Part shown: positions 52,229 to 58,597 of the stretch, one piece after another
Position numbering within the stretch: the stretch's first letter is position 1
Layout: every line of letters starts with the position of its first letter
Origin: Fibrobacter sp. UWR3
GTDB taxonomy: Bacteria > Fibrobacterota > Fibrobacteria > Fibrobacterales > Fibrobacteraceae
NCBI RefSeq assembly: GCF_900143055.1
Contig: NZ_FRCW01000008.1
Coordinates: 62,001 to 126,000, forward strand
Direction of reading: 5' to 3'
Length of the DNA: 64,000 nucleotides
Notes under the pieces: generated by a model
The model's database searches: none
What the model was told of the DNA's origin: nothing
What the model saw: only the letters and a program-made list of their open reading frames with translations
Position numbers and translations under genes: made by a program

Positions 52229-52462
52229 TTGGGTACCAAACAGGGTTGTTTTGCCTATTTTGGCACCCATTTTTTAGAACAAAGTAACTGAATTTCGGGC
52301 GATTAGTGTCTAATAAACGCTAAAAAATGCTTCGGTTGGGTACCAAAATACTTTTTTTCTGTGGTTTGGTACCCATCGTGGCGGCAATTTTGCCAATATT
52401 ATTGTGGACAAACTAAAATTTTGGGTACCAAACAGTGCAATTTAATGCAGTTTGGTACCCAA
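52229..52462. repeat. variable-stem inverted-repeat array 4 (stem TTGGGTACCAAA)
   Basis: Unit 1: GGGTACCAAA 52231-52240 and TTTGGCACCC 52259-52268, spacer 18 nt. Unit 2: 52338-52347 and 52365-52374, perfect, spacer 17 nt. Unit 3: TTGGGTACCAAA 52421-52432 and TTTGGTACCCAA 52451-52462, perfect 12-bp arms, spacer 18 nt. ACAAAGTAACTGA lies at 52279-52291 between units 1 and 2. The arm contains the palindrome GGTACC, so arms are also near-palindromic themselves. Confidence 0.88.
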
Positions 52463-52504
52463 TTTTGCAATTTTTTGCATTTCGGCGGCTGGCTCGCAAG
52501 CTAA

Positions 52505-52571
52505 CCGCGGTAGCATAGTGCCCGCGGCAACATAGCGCCCGCGGCAATTTAATACCCGCGGCGGTTTACAA
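52505..52571. repeat. 17-base tandem repeat (CCGCGGcaacatagcgc)
   Basis: CCGCGG starts at 52505, 52522, 52539 and 52556, an exact period of 17. Inter-core bases vary (TAGCATAGTGC, CAACATAGCGC, CAATTTAATAC). Not a multiple of three, so not coding-type. Confidence 0.85.
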
Positions 52572-52585
52572 CAGCAGCTTAACGC

Positions 52586-53209
52586 TTACCCGTTGCCGTG
52601 ATGCTTGTCGTGGTTGGGGCAGCCGCAGCCGCCCTTGCCGTCGCAGTTTTCCTTGTGTCCGTGGTGGCCGTGGCCTTCGCCGCCGCATTCGCATTCATGG
52701 CCTTCCTCGCCACACTTGCATTCGCCATCGCCCTTGCCGCCGCAGCAGCAGTGGTGGCCTTGCGGGTTGAGTTCCTCTTCGGTGGCCTCGCGCACGCTCA
52801 CGACCTCGATGGCGAAGTTCAGGTTTTTGCCCGCGAGTTCGTGGTTCGCGTCGATGATGGCCTTGTCGCCCGCGACGGACTTCACGCGGATGGGCATCGG
52901 GCCCATGGGCGTCTGCGCGTAGAACATCATGCCGGCCTCGACCTTCTCGACACCTTGGAAAGCGTCCATCGGGACTTCCTGCGTCATGCGCTCGTCATAT
53001 TCGCCGTAACCTTCAGCGGGGATGACCTTCACATCGAACTTGTCGCCGACTTCGTGGCCGACCATCGCGTTTTCGAGCCCCACGACGATCATGTGTGCGC
53101 CCTGGATGTACTGGAGCGGTTCGCGGCCTTCGGAGGAATCGATGACGGCTCCTTCGTCGGAGGTGAGGGTGTAGTGCATCTGGACTACGGTCTTGTCGGC
53201 GATTTTCAT
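52586..53209 (-). CDS. slyD: SlyD-type FKBP peptidyl-prolyl isomerase with metal-binding tail
   Basis: A 207-residue FKBP of the SlyD class: VVQMHYTLTSDEGAVIDSSE, the chaperone insert flap (YGEYDERMTQEVP, FQGVEKVEAGMMF) and IDANHELAGKNLNFAIEVV. The last 55 residues are a very His/Cys-rich tail (HHCCCGGKGDGECKC, HGHHGHKENCDG), as in nickel-binding SlyD. It folds proteins and may handle nickel for hydrogenase. TATATT at 53251-53246 and AAAGGAA precede the ATG. Confidence 0.94.
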   Translation of the reverse strand: MKIADKTVVQMHYTLTSDEGAVIDSSEGREPLQYIQGAHMIVVGLENAMVGHEVGDKFDVKVIPAEGYGEYDERMTQEVPMDAFQGVEKVEAGMMFYAQTPMGPMPIRVKSVAGDKAIIDANHELAGKNLNFAIEVVSVREATEEELNPQGHHCCCGGKGDGECKCGEEGHECECGGEGHGHHGHKENCDGKGGCGCPNHDKHHGNG

Positions 53210-53245
53210 GATGTTCCTTTGTGTGAGGGGGTAAAAAAGTAGGCT

Positions 53246-53251
53246 AAATAT
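53246..53251 (-). promoter_or_regulatory. -10 box (TATATT) of slyD
   Basis: CTATATTTAG on the minus strand, 37 bases before the ATG. Confidence 0.5.
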
Positions 53252-53345
53252 AGAAAAAAGCGGTTTGCAACGTGATAAAAGACAAATTTTTGCACGAAAA
53301 GTGAAGTATGTTGTGAAAACTTGTGCATACTTCTTCTTTTTTGTT

Positions 53346-53351
53346 TATATT
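53346..53351 (+). promoter_or_regulatory. -10 box (TATATT)
   Basis: TTTATATTCTTC 30 bases before the acidic lipoprotein ATG, followed by AAGGAG. Confidence 0.5.
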
Positions 53352-53381
53352 CTTCTTAAACACCAGATTCAAGGAGTAAAT

Positions 53382-54233
53382 ATGAAGAAATTGCTTTGGA
53401 CCGGCGCCCTCGCCCTGACCACCATGGCTTGCCTGACCGCCTGTGGCGACGATGATAGTAACGGAACATCGGGTGGGTATGATTCGGGCATCGAATCCAT
53501 CAAGACATCCGTATGCGACATCAAGAAAAGCGATGACAAGTGGGTCGTTAACACGCATCCTGTTCAAGAAACATATATCTGGACTGATGACGGGGTTGTT
53601 GTGCAGTACAGGACAAATGTGAGCTCAAAGGATGGTTGTGAATATGAACGTGAAAGAAGAAAAGAAATAGAAACAGAAACAGACATGGTTTATACCTGTG
53701 AGGAACATATTCTCGTAGGAACAGATTCAACCACGCTTAAGGGTGTAGAAAAGGACGCTGTGATTCTCACTGTAAAATTTAAGTGTGAAGAATCCACGGA
53801 TAAATTCATAACGGAATCGCTTGACGATGACGACGACACCGGTACGGATACCGACGATGAAGGCTCTGTTGGCGACGACGGCGGTTCTTCTGACGTCGAT
53901 GATGATGAAGGTTCGACAGGCTCCGATGACGAGGATGGAGATGAAGGTGGTCAGGCATCTGACATTACCTGCAACTTCGAAAAGTCTGATGACACCTGGT
54001 CCATCGCTAAGGGCGAAGGTGGTGGCGAGATGATTGTTAAGTGGGGCACCGGCAAGGCTGTCGCTGTTACCAAGACTGATTTGGGCGATGCCGAGTCTTG
54101 CCAGATGTTGCTTGATCTTGATCCCAGTGACACAAGCGGTTCTTGCGATGGTAAATTCTTAGTTATGGAAGATGCCGATACGTTCAAGAATCTCACCAAG
54201 GATGAGATGTACAGCATGTACTGCGCTGATTAG
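53382..54233 (+). CDS. acidic lipoprotein with two related domains
   Basis: A 283-residue lipoprotein (lipobox LTAC, Cys about 21; AAGGAG before ATG 53382). Two domains look like duplicates: TSVCDIKKSDDKWVVN (about 48-160) and DITCNFEKSDDTWSIA (about 190-283). Each starts C-x-(I/F)-x-KSDD-x-W and each carries a later Cys-containing strand. They are joined by an acidic tether (DDDDDTGTDTDDEG type, 25 or more Asp/Glu). I do not recognise the domain; similar KSDDxW lipoproteins are likely paralogs in the same genome. Confidence 0.78.
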   Translation: MKKLLWTGALALTTMACLTACGDDDSNGTSGGYDSGIESIKTSVCDIKKSDDKWVVNTHPVQETYIWTDDGVVVQYRTNVSSKDGCEYERERRKEIETETDMVYTCEEHILVGTDSTTLKGVEKDAVILTVKFKCEESTDKFITESLDDDDDTGTDTDDEGSVGDDGGSSDVDDDEGSTGSDDEDGDEGGQASDITCNFEKSDDTWSIAKGEGGGEMIVKWGTGKAVAVTKTDLGDAESCQMLLDLDPSDTSGSCDGKFLVMEDADTFKNLTKDEMYSMYCAD

Positions 54234-54257
54234 TTCGCGTAATTATGGCTTAATTAT

Positions 54258-54290
54258 GGCGTCGGCTTATTTGCCGGCGTCATTTTTTTT
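54258..54290 (+). terminator. terminator of the acidic lipoprotein gene
   Basis: GGCGTCGGC, loop TTATTT, GCCGGCGTC then ATTTTTTTT. It overlaps the last codons of the convergent U32 gene (stop at 54267). Confidence 0.85.
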
Positions 54291-56906
54291 GCGGTCGTGC
54301 CACACGCTTTCGTTGAAGAGCTGGCCCTCGCTCAGGCCGTATTTCTCCTCGACGCCCGCCATGCGGATAGCTTCCTCGATGGAAATCTTCCCGCGGATGG
54401 CCTGCGTGTAGATGAGCGCCTTCTTGCGCACTGTTGCAGCGTCTTCCTGGAGCATTTCGAGGCGGAAGTGGTTCACTCCGGCGGCGCGTAAATCCGGCAA
54501 TAATTTCAGGGCCGATTGCGGCTTGCCAACGAATAGCGTGTTGCGACATTCCGCGTCGCTCTGCAGAAAGTGTCGCTCCCCCTTGTGGTCAAGAATTTCG
54601 ACCTTGTGCTGGGTGCAAATCTTGCCGCATTCGGGGAACCGCCTGCCGGTAGTGAGCGCGCGGGCAAACGCGCAGTATTCGGAATGGAAGGCGGGCATGT
54701 ACTGGTGGAGCGTGAGTTCCATGCGGCTCCCGTCGATATCGCCCAGCAGGTCGAAAAGCTGCGTGGAGTTCAGGTCCCACGAGGGGTGGAGCGTTTGCAA
54801 TCCTTGTGACAGGAGCCAGTCGTAGCTCAGGCAGTTTGCGGCGTTCAGGCTGTAGTCGCCCGCGAGCGGAATGCCGCTTTCCTTGAGGATGGAAAGTGCA
54901 CCGAGGTTACGGACCAGCGCAAAGTCGGGGCAGAGCCGCAGGATGTTCTTGAGGTAGTGGCTTTCGCCCGGCTTGTGGATGCGGAGCGTGGCCATACCTG
55001 CCCTGAAACCGAGTTCGCGGATTTGTTCAAGCGGTTCGTCGTATTTTACGCCCCAGTCGAAATCCATGACAACGTTGTCTATGTCGAGTCCTTCGAGCGC
55101 AGGGATTTGTTCGGGGCTGCGGACGAGCACCGAAATGATCGGTCGAGCGGCAGTGGGCGCAACTTTCGTGCCAAACTTCACGCTGTTGAGCAGTGCTCTT
55201 CCCGCATTGGCACTCGGGTTCAGTTCCTTCCATTCGCAGCGCGCGTTGTCGAGCAGTTCTATCGCCTTCTGGCGGAGCGTGCGGAGCATCTTTCCGGCGA
55301 TAAACGCGTTTGGCGCGACGCTGACCGAGAGATTGTCCAGCGTGTAAACCGTCGAGCCGAGAGCCGAAAGTTCCTTCTGTGCGAGGTCGCGCAGTTTGTT
55401 ACCCGCATCGCATTTACCCGCGTCGTTTTTGCCCGCGACCGCACTGCTGTTCCGGGCTTCTTCGATGGGAGTGTCGCCCTGCGCCGTCACGGAATGCCCG
55501 CTATAGTCCTGCACGGTAAGCGACAGGGGCGTGCCAATGCAACCTTCCAGCAGCATCTTCACGGGAATGCGCTTCGCCTGCTCGCGGTCGGTAAACGTCT
55601 TGCGCAGTTCCTTTTCCAGCGCGGGGGAGTCGTTCCTGTACACCTTCATCCCGCGGGCGACCTGCCGCGTGTCGAAATCGCGCCCGAATTCCATCTTCAG
55701 GAGTTGCGGGCCGCACCCGCGCGTAGATGGCTTGCCCTTGTGCTCGTGCACGACTTGCGAGGCGTAGAGTCTCGCACCGGCGCTTTGCGCGAATCTCGGT
55801 TCCTCGAAGAGGATCCCGTCACCCGGCCGCGGCATCATACCTGCGACAAGGCCATCGGCGCATCCCTTGTCCTGTTTTGTCATCCCCGCGCAGGCGGGGA
55901 TCTCCAAACATTCATCCAGTTCCACCACGACACACCCGCGTTCCACGCGCACGACCGTCCCGAGGAACATCCCGTGATGGTTGCTGAACGTGCCGTCCAC
56001 GAGTTCCTGGTGGTTGTCCCCGTCAAGCCAGCCCGTGCGTAACCCGCGGCTGAACAGCACTTCGAGCGGTTCCATGTCCTTGCCTTCGAGCGGAATGCGG
56101 TCTAGCGCCTTGCGGTAGGCACGCGCGACCGCCGCCACGTATTCCGGGCTCTTGAGGCGGCCTTCCACCTTCAGCGAGTTTACGCCGATTTCTTCAAGTT
56201 TATCGAGTCGCGGGAGTGCGCATAGGTCGTGCGGACTGAACAGGTATTGCGCATCCGTATCGCGGAATTCCTTGCCGTCCACGAATATGCGGTAGGGGAG
56301 CCTGCAACTCTGGGCGCATTGCCCTCGGTTTGCGCTCCGGCCGCCAAAGTTCTCGCTGGTGAGGCACTGCCCCGAATAGCTCACGCATAGCGCGCCGTGA
56401 ATGAACACTTCGAGCTCGAGCGGGGTCGCTTCCTTGATGCGTGCGATTTCCTTGAGCGAGAGTTCGCGGGCGAGCACGGCGCGGTTGAACCCGAGTTTTG
56501 CCGCCAGGTTCACGCTTTCGGCGCTAGCGAGCGTCATCTGCGTGCTTGCGTGAATTTCCTGCGTGGGCGCGATGGCGCGTATCAGGCGCGCAAGCCCGAT
56601 ATCCTGGATAATGAATGCGTCCGGTTCCAGCGAAATCACCTTCGCGAGGAATTCCGGCAACTCCCGCAGTTCGCGTTCGAATACCAGCACGTTCATCGCG
56701 AGGAACGTGCGCACGCCGCGCACCCTCGCATACCGGATCATCTCGCCGACGTCTTCGAGCGAAAAGTCCTCAGTGCGCCCGCGCGCGTTCCAGTGCGGAA
56801 CCCCGAAATAAACGGCATCGGCGCCGTTTGCGACGGCGGCCTCGAGCATCTCGCGCGTACCCACGGGCAAGAGAAGTTCCGGAGATGGCCTCGTACTCGA
56901 ATTCAT
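54267..56906 (-). CDS. U32-family peptidase / tRNA-rRNA hydroxylase-type protein
   Basis: A 879-residue U32 protein. The N-terminal U32 core starts ELLLPVGTREMLEAAVANGADAVYFG and holds FIHGALCVSYSGQCLTSENFGGRSANRGQCAQSCRLPY (in the text here only parts are needed: the four Cys of GQC-LTSE and QCAQSC bind an Fe-S cluster in relatives such as RlhA and TrhP). A DUF3656-type collagenase-like part follows, and a second U32-like region ends with QHKVEILDHKGER. Two inserts match repeats: LEIPACAGMTKQDKG at about 334-348 and VAGKN-DAGKC-DAGNK at about 489-503. ATG 56906 is chosen. Confidence 0.85.
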   Translation of the reverse strand: MNSSTRPSPELLLPVGTREMLEAAVANGADAVYFGVPHWNARGRTEDFSLEDVGEMIRYARVRGVRTFLAMNVLVFERELRELPEFLAKVISLEPDAFIIQDIGLARLIRAIAPTQEIHASTQMTLASAESVNLAAKLGFNRAVLARELSLKEIARIKEATPLELEVFIHGALCVSYSGQCLTSENFGGRSANRGQCAQSCRLPYRIFVDGKEFRDTDAQYLFSPHDLCALPRLDKLEEIGVNSLKVEGRLKSPEYVAAVARAYRKALDRIPLEGKDMEPLEVLFSRGLRTGWLDGDNHQELVDGTFSNHHGMFLGTVVRVERGCVVVELDECLEIPACAGMTKQDKGCADGLVAGMMPRPGDGILFEEPRFAQSAGARLYASQVVHEHKGKPSTRGCGPQLLKMEFGRDFDTRQVARGMKVYRNDSPALEKELRKTFTDREQAKRIPVKMLLEGCIGTPLSLTVQDYSGHSVTAQGDTPIEEARNSSAVAGKNDAGKCDAGNKLRDLAQKELSALGSTVYTLDNLSVSVAPNAFIAGKMLRTLRQKAIELLDNARCEWKELNPSANAGRALLNSVKFGTKVAPTAARPIISVLVRSPEQIPALEGLDIDNVVMDFDWGVKYDEPLEQIRELGFRAGMATLRIHKPGESHYLKNILRLCPDFALVRNLGALSILKESGIPLAGDYSLNAANCLSYDWLLSQGLQTLHPSWDLNSTQLFDLLGDIDGSRMELTLHQYMPAFHSEYCAFARALTTGRRFPECGKICTQHKVEILDHKGERHFLQSDAECRNTLFVGKPQSALKLLPDLRAAGVNHFRLEMLQEDAATVRKKALIYTQAIRGKISIEEAIRMAGVEEKYGLSEGQLFNESVWHDRKKNDAGK
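55396..55440. repeat. 15-base in-frame repeat in the U32 gene
   Basis: On the coding strand GCGGGCAAAAACGAC, GCGGGTAAATGCGAT, GCGGGTAACAAACTG: three 15-base units, same type (GCGGGTAA) as in the glycosyltransferase gene. Confidence 0.8.
55878..55904. repeat. palindromic repeat (GATCCCCGCC-GGCGGGGATGACA type) inside the U32 gene
   Basis: TGTCATCCCCGCG-CAGG-CGGGGATCTC. The same element stands intergenically at 61345-61372 (AGATCCCCGC...GCGGGGATGACA). In the coding strand it reads EIPACAGMT, a peptide known from repeat-invaded ORFs in many bacteria. Confidence 0.85.
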
Positions 56907-56926
56907 ATAGTCAAAGATAAAAATTG

Positions 56927-56932
56927 TATATT
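56927..56932 (+). promoter_or_regulatory. -10 box (TATATT) directly before dut
   Basis: TTGTATATTTGCACC then ATG at 56939; only six bases separate the -10 box and the start codon, so the mRNA would begin at or very near the AUG. Confidence 0.55.
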
Positions 56933-56938
56933 TGCACC

Positions 56939-57373
56939 ATGGCCTCACAGACGATTAAAATTCAATATCTCGACGATTCTATCACGCGCCTCACGTATGT
57001 GGGTGGCAAGTCCGACTGGATTGACCTTGCGGCGGCGGAGACCGTGACGCTCAAGGCGGGGGAGTTCAGGCTTGTTCACCTGGGGGTCGCGATGAAGTTG
57101 CCCGAGGGGTTCGAGGCGCATATCGCCCCGCGCAGTTCCACGTTCAAGAATTTCGGTATTCTGCAGGCGAATTCCGTGGGCGTGGTGGATTCCAGCTACT
57201 GCGGCGCGAACGACTGGTGGAAAATGCCCGTGTACGCCACCCGCGACGTGACCATCGAGAAGGGGAGCCGCATCGCTCAGTTCCGCATCATGGAGCAGCA
57301 ACCGACGCTCACCTTCGAGGAAGGCCCGCTTGAAGGCGCCGACCGCGGCGGCTTCGGCAGCACGGGAATCTAG
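56939..57373 (+). CDS. dut: dUTP diphosphatase
   Basis: A 144-residue trimeric-type dUTPase, which hydrolyses dUTP to dUMP and keeps uracil out of DNA. Motifs: LVHLGVAMKLPEGFEAHI, RSSTFKNFGILQANSVGVVDSSYCG split across motifs 2 and 3, KGSRIAQFRIM (motif 4) and DRGGFGSTGI (motif 5, the Phe-Gly-Ser-Thr tail). Start ATG 56939 (MASQTIKI) sits six bases after a TATATT box, so translation may be leaderless. Confidence 0.94.
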   Translation: MASQTIKIQYLDDSITRLTYVGGKSDWIDLAAAETVTLKAGEFRLVHLGVAMKLPEGFEAHIAPRSSTFKNFGILQANSVGVVDSSYCGANDWWKMPVYATRDVTIEKGSRIAQFRIMEQQPTLTFEEGPLEGADRGGFGSTGI

Positions 57374-57432
57374 AAGGATTGCGTCTAAATCTCGTATTTC
57401 TGTTTTCTTTCTGCTATTTTTGTATATTATTC

Positions 57433-57555
57433 CCTGACAGGCACTGGTAGCGGATTTCCGCCTACAAGCCACGTTCGACAATAAAGTCGGCTTTTTGATT
57501 ATATCCCCAATGAATATTGGGAGTTTTATATATCAAAAGCCGGCTTTTTTTGTTT
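57433..57555 (+). ncRNA. candidate small RNA with intrinsic terminator
   Basis: TATATT at 57423-57428 would start a transcript near 57435. A first hairpin forms in GTAGCGGATTTCCGCCTAC; a second long stem pairs AAAGTCGGCTTTTTGAT (57483-57499) with ATCAAAAGCCGGCTTT (57532-57547), enclosing CCCAAT-GAAT-ATTGGG, and ends in a T run. No ORF is evident. It could also be only a terminator of dut (60 bases away), so the call is tentative. Confidence 0.45.
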
Positions 57556-57606
57556 GTTAATGTTCAACTCTATTGACGGATAATCAAAAATTGATTATAT
57601 TCAACT

Positions 57607-57870
57607 ATGTACAATGTAACCATAACCAAAAAGGCGGAACGTTCGGCAAAAACGATGCCTAGAGCGGTGCAGAACAAGCTGAAGGCTCTACTGCAATCAC
57701 TAAAGGCTTCGGGACCTATACAACCACTTTTCTGGCATTACTCAAAACTAGGCGATAACAGGTATCATTGTCACATCGCCTTGAATTGGGTTGCTTGCTG
57801 GACATGCGAAAATGGGTCGATAAATATTGAGGTATACTATGTTGGCAGTCGTGAAAAAGCCCCGTATTGA
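57607..57870 (+). CDS. RelE/HigB-like toxin
   Basis: An 87-residue RelE-superfamily toxin: YNVTITKKAERSAKTMPRAV at the start, then LGDNRYHCHIALNWVACW and the last strand INIEVYYVGSREKAPY, which resembles the HigB/RelE end (conserved Arg/Tyr pair). It would cleave mRNA at the ribosome. The antitoxin gene overlaps its 3' end by 32 bases, in the toxin-first order typical of higBA. Confidence 0.85.
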   Translation: MYNVTITKKAERSAKTMPRAVQNKLKALLQSLKASGPIQPLFWHYSKLGDNRYHCHIALNWVACWTCENGSINIEVYYVGSREKAPY

Positions 57871-58204
57871 AATCCGCGCGAAGCACATCCCTGCTCCGCT
57901 TGTCAGGTTTTTGAAGGACACCTACAAACCTGAAAACGTGGCGGTCTGCAAAAACGAGGATTCGATTCCCTTCGAGGAGTCAGACTGGTTCAAGAACCTG
58001 GATTCCACCCCCGGCGAAATGATTGTCGCGAACCGCGATTTGCGCAACTGGTCGCAGGTCACTCTCGCCGAGAAACTTGGAATTCAGGTCCAGAACCTCT
58101 GCGCCATGGAAAACGGACGTAGGGCGGTATCCCGCAAGATGGCGGTAAAGCTCGGCGAAATCTTCGGAACGGATCCTGCAGCATTCTTTGATTTTAGCAA
58201 GTAA
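57839..58204 (+). CDS. HTH (XRE) antitoxin partner
   Basis: A 121-residue antitoxin starting at ATG 57839 behind GAGG. The C-terminal half is an XRE helix-turn-helix: LRNWSQVTLAEKLGIQVQNL and CAMENGRRAVSRKMAVKLGE. The N-terminal 70 residues should bind the toxin. Likely represses its own promoter. Confidence 0.85.
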   Translation: MLAVVKKPRIEIRAKHIPAPLVRFLKDTYKPENVAVCKNEDSIPFEESDWFKNLDSTPGEMIVANRDLRNWSQVTLAEKLGIQVQNLCAMENGRRAVSRKMAVKLGEIFGTDPAAFFDFSK

Positions 58205-58235
58205 AGGGGGATGCCTCCCCTATGATGGATTTTTG

Positions 58236-58451
58236 CTATGAATTCATCATTCCTTTGATGAATTTTTCGGCATCTGCGGCTTTTGCTCCGTTTTTGATTT
58301 CGGAGATGGCTTTGGAGAGTTCGGCGCAAACATCGTCCAGGGGCGTGATTCGACCGTTGTGCACGTCGTCTATGCCCTTTTTCATCCTAGCGTAAAAGAC
58401 TTCGTCCGACTCTTTGAGAGCAAACATGCGATTTTGCTTATCGTATGACAT
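58236..58451 (-). CDS. small antitoxin-like protein
   Basis: A 71-residue protein: MSYDKQNRMFALKESDEVFY, ARMKKGIDDVHNGRITPLDD and VCAELSKAISEIKNGAK. The 'GIDDVHNGRITPLDDVCAEL' stretch resembles C-terminal parts of RelB/ParD/Phd-type antitoxins. It lies convergent to the HTH antitoxin with a short GC hairpin between, and has no toxin partner beside it on its own strand. The family call is weak. Confidence 0.55.
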   Translation of the reverse strand: MSYDKQNRMFALKESDEVFYARMKKGIDDVHNGRITPLDDVCAELSKAISEIKNGAKAADAEKFIKGMMNS

Positions 58452-58574
58452 GAAAACTTCATAGACAATTGTCTGCGAGTAAATATAATTTAATTGCTAT
58501 GTCATATTATGACAAAATTGGGCCTATGCGGAGTGTTTGGTCACGGGGTGGTTGTTTTGGGGCGGGGTATAGGT

Positions 58575-58580
58575 TATATT
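58575..58580 (+). promoter_or_regulatory. -10 box (TATATT)
   Basis: GGTTATATTTAG, 17 bases before the ATG of the FISUMP lipoprotein, followed by GGGGTGAGG. Confidence 0.5.
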
Positions 58581-58597
58581 TAGGGGTGAGGTTTTTT

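Larger units (their letters stand above)
52200..52585. other. intergenic region holding inverted-repeat array 4 and a 17-base tandem repeat
   Basis: Between convergent genes. Array 4 (52229-52462) and the 17-base period repeat (52505-52571) account for most of it; no gene or clear terminator is seen. Confidence 0.75.

Noticed and set aside
57430-57490. tRNA gene (GTTCGAC word present)
   Set aside because: No cloverleaf can be drawn; no other tRNA was found in the window.
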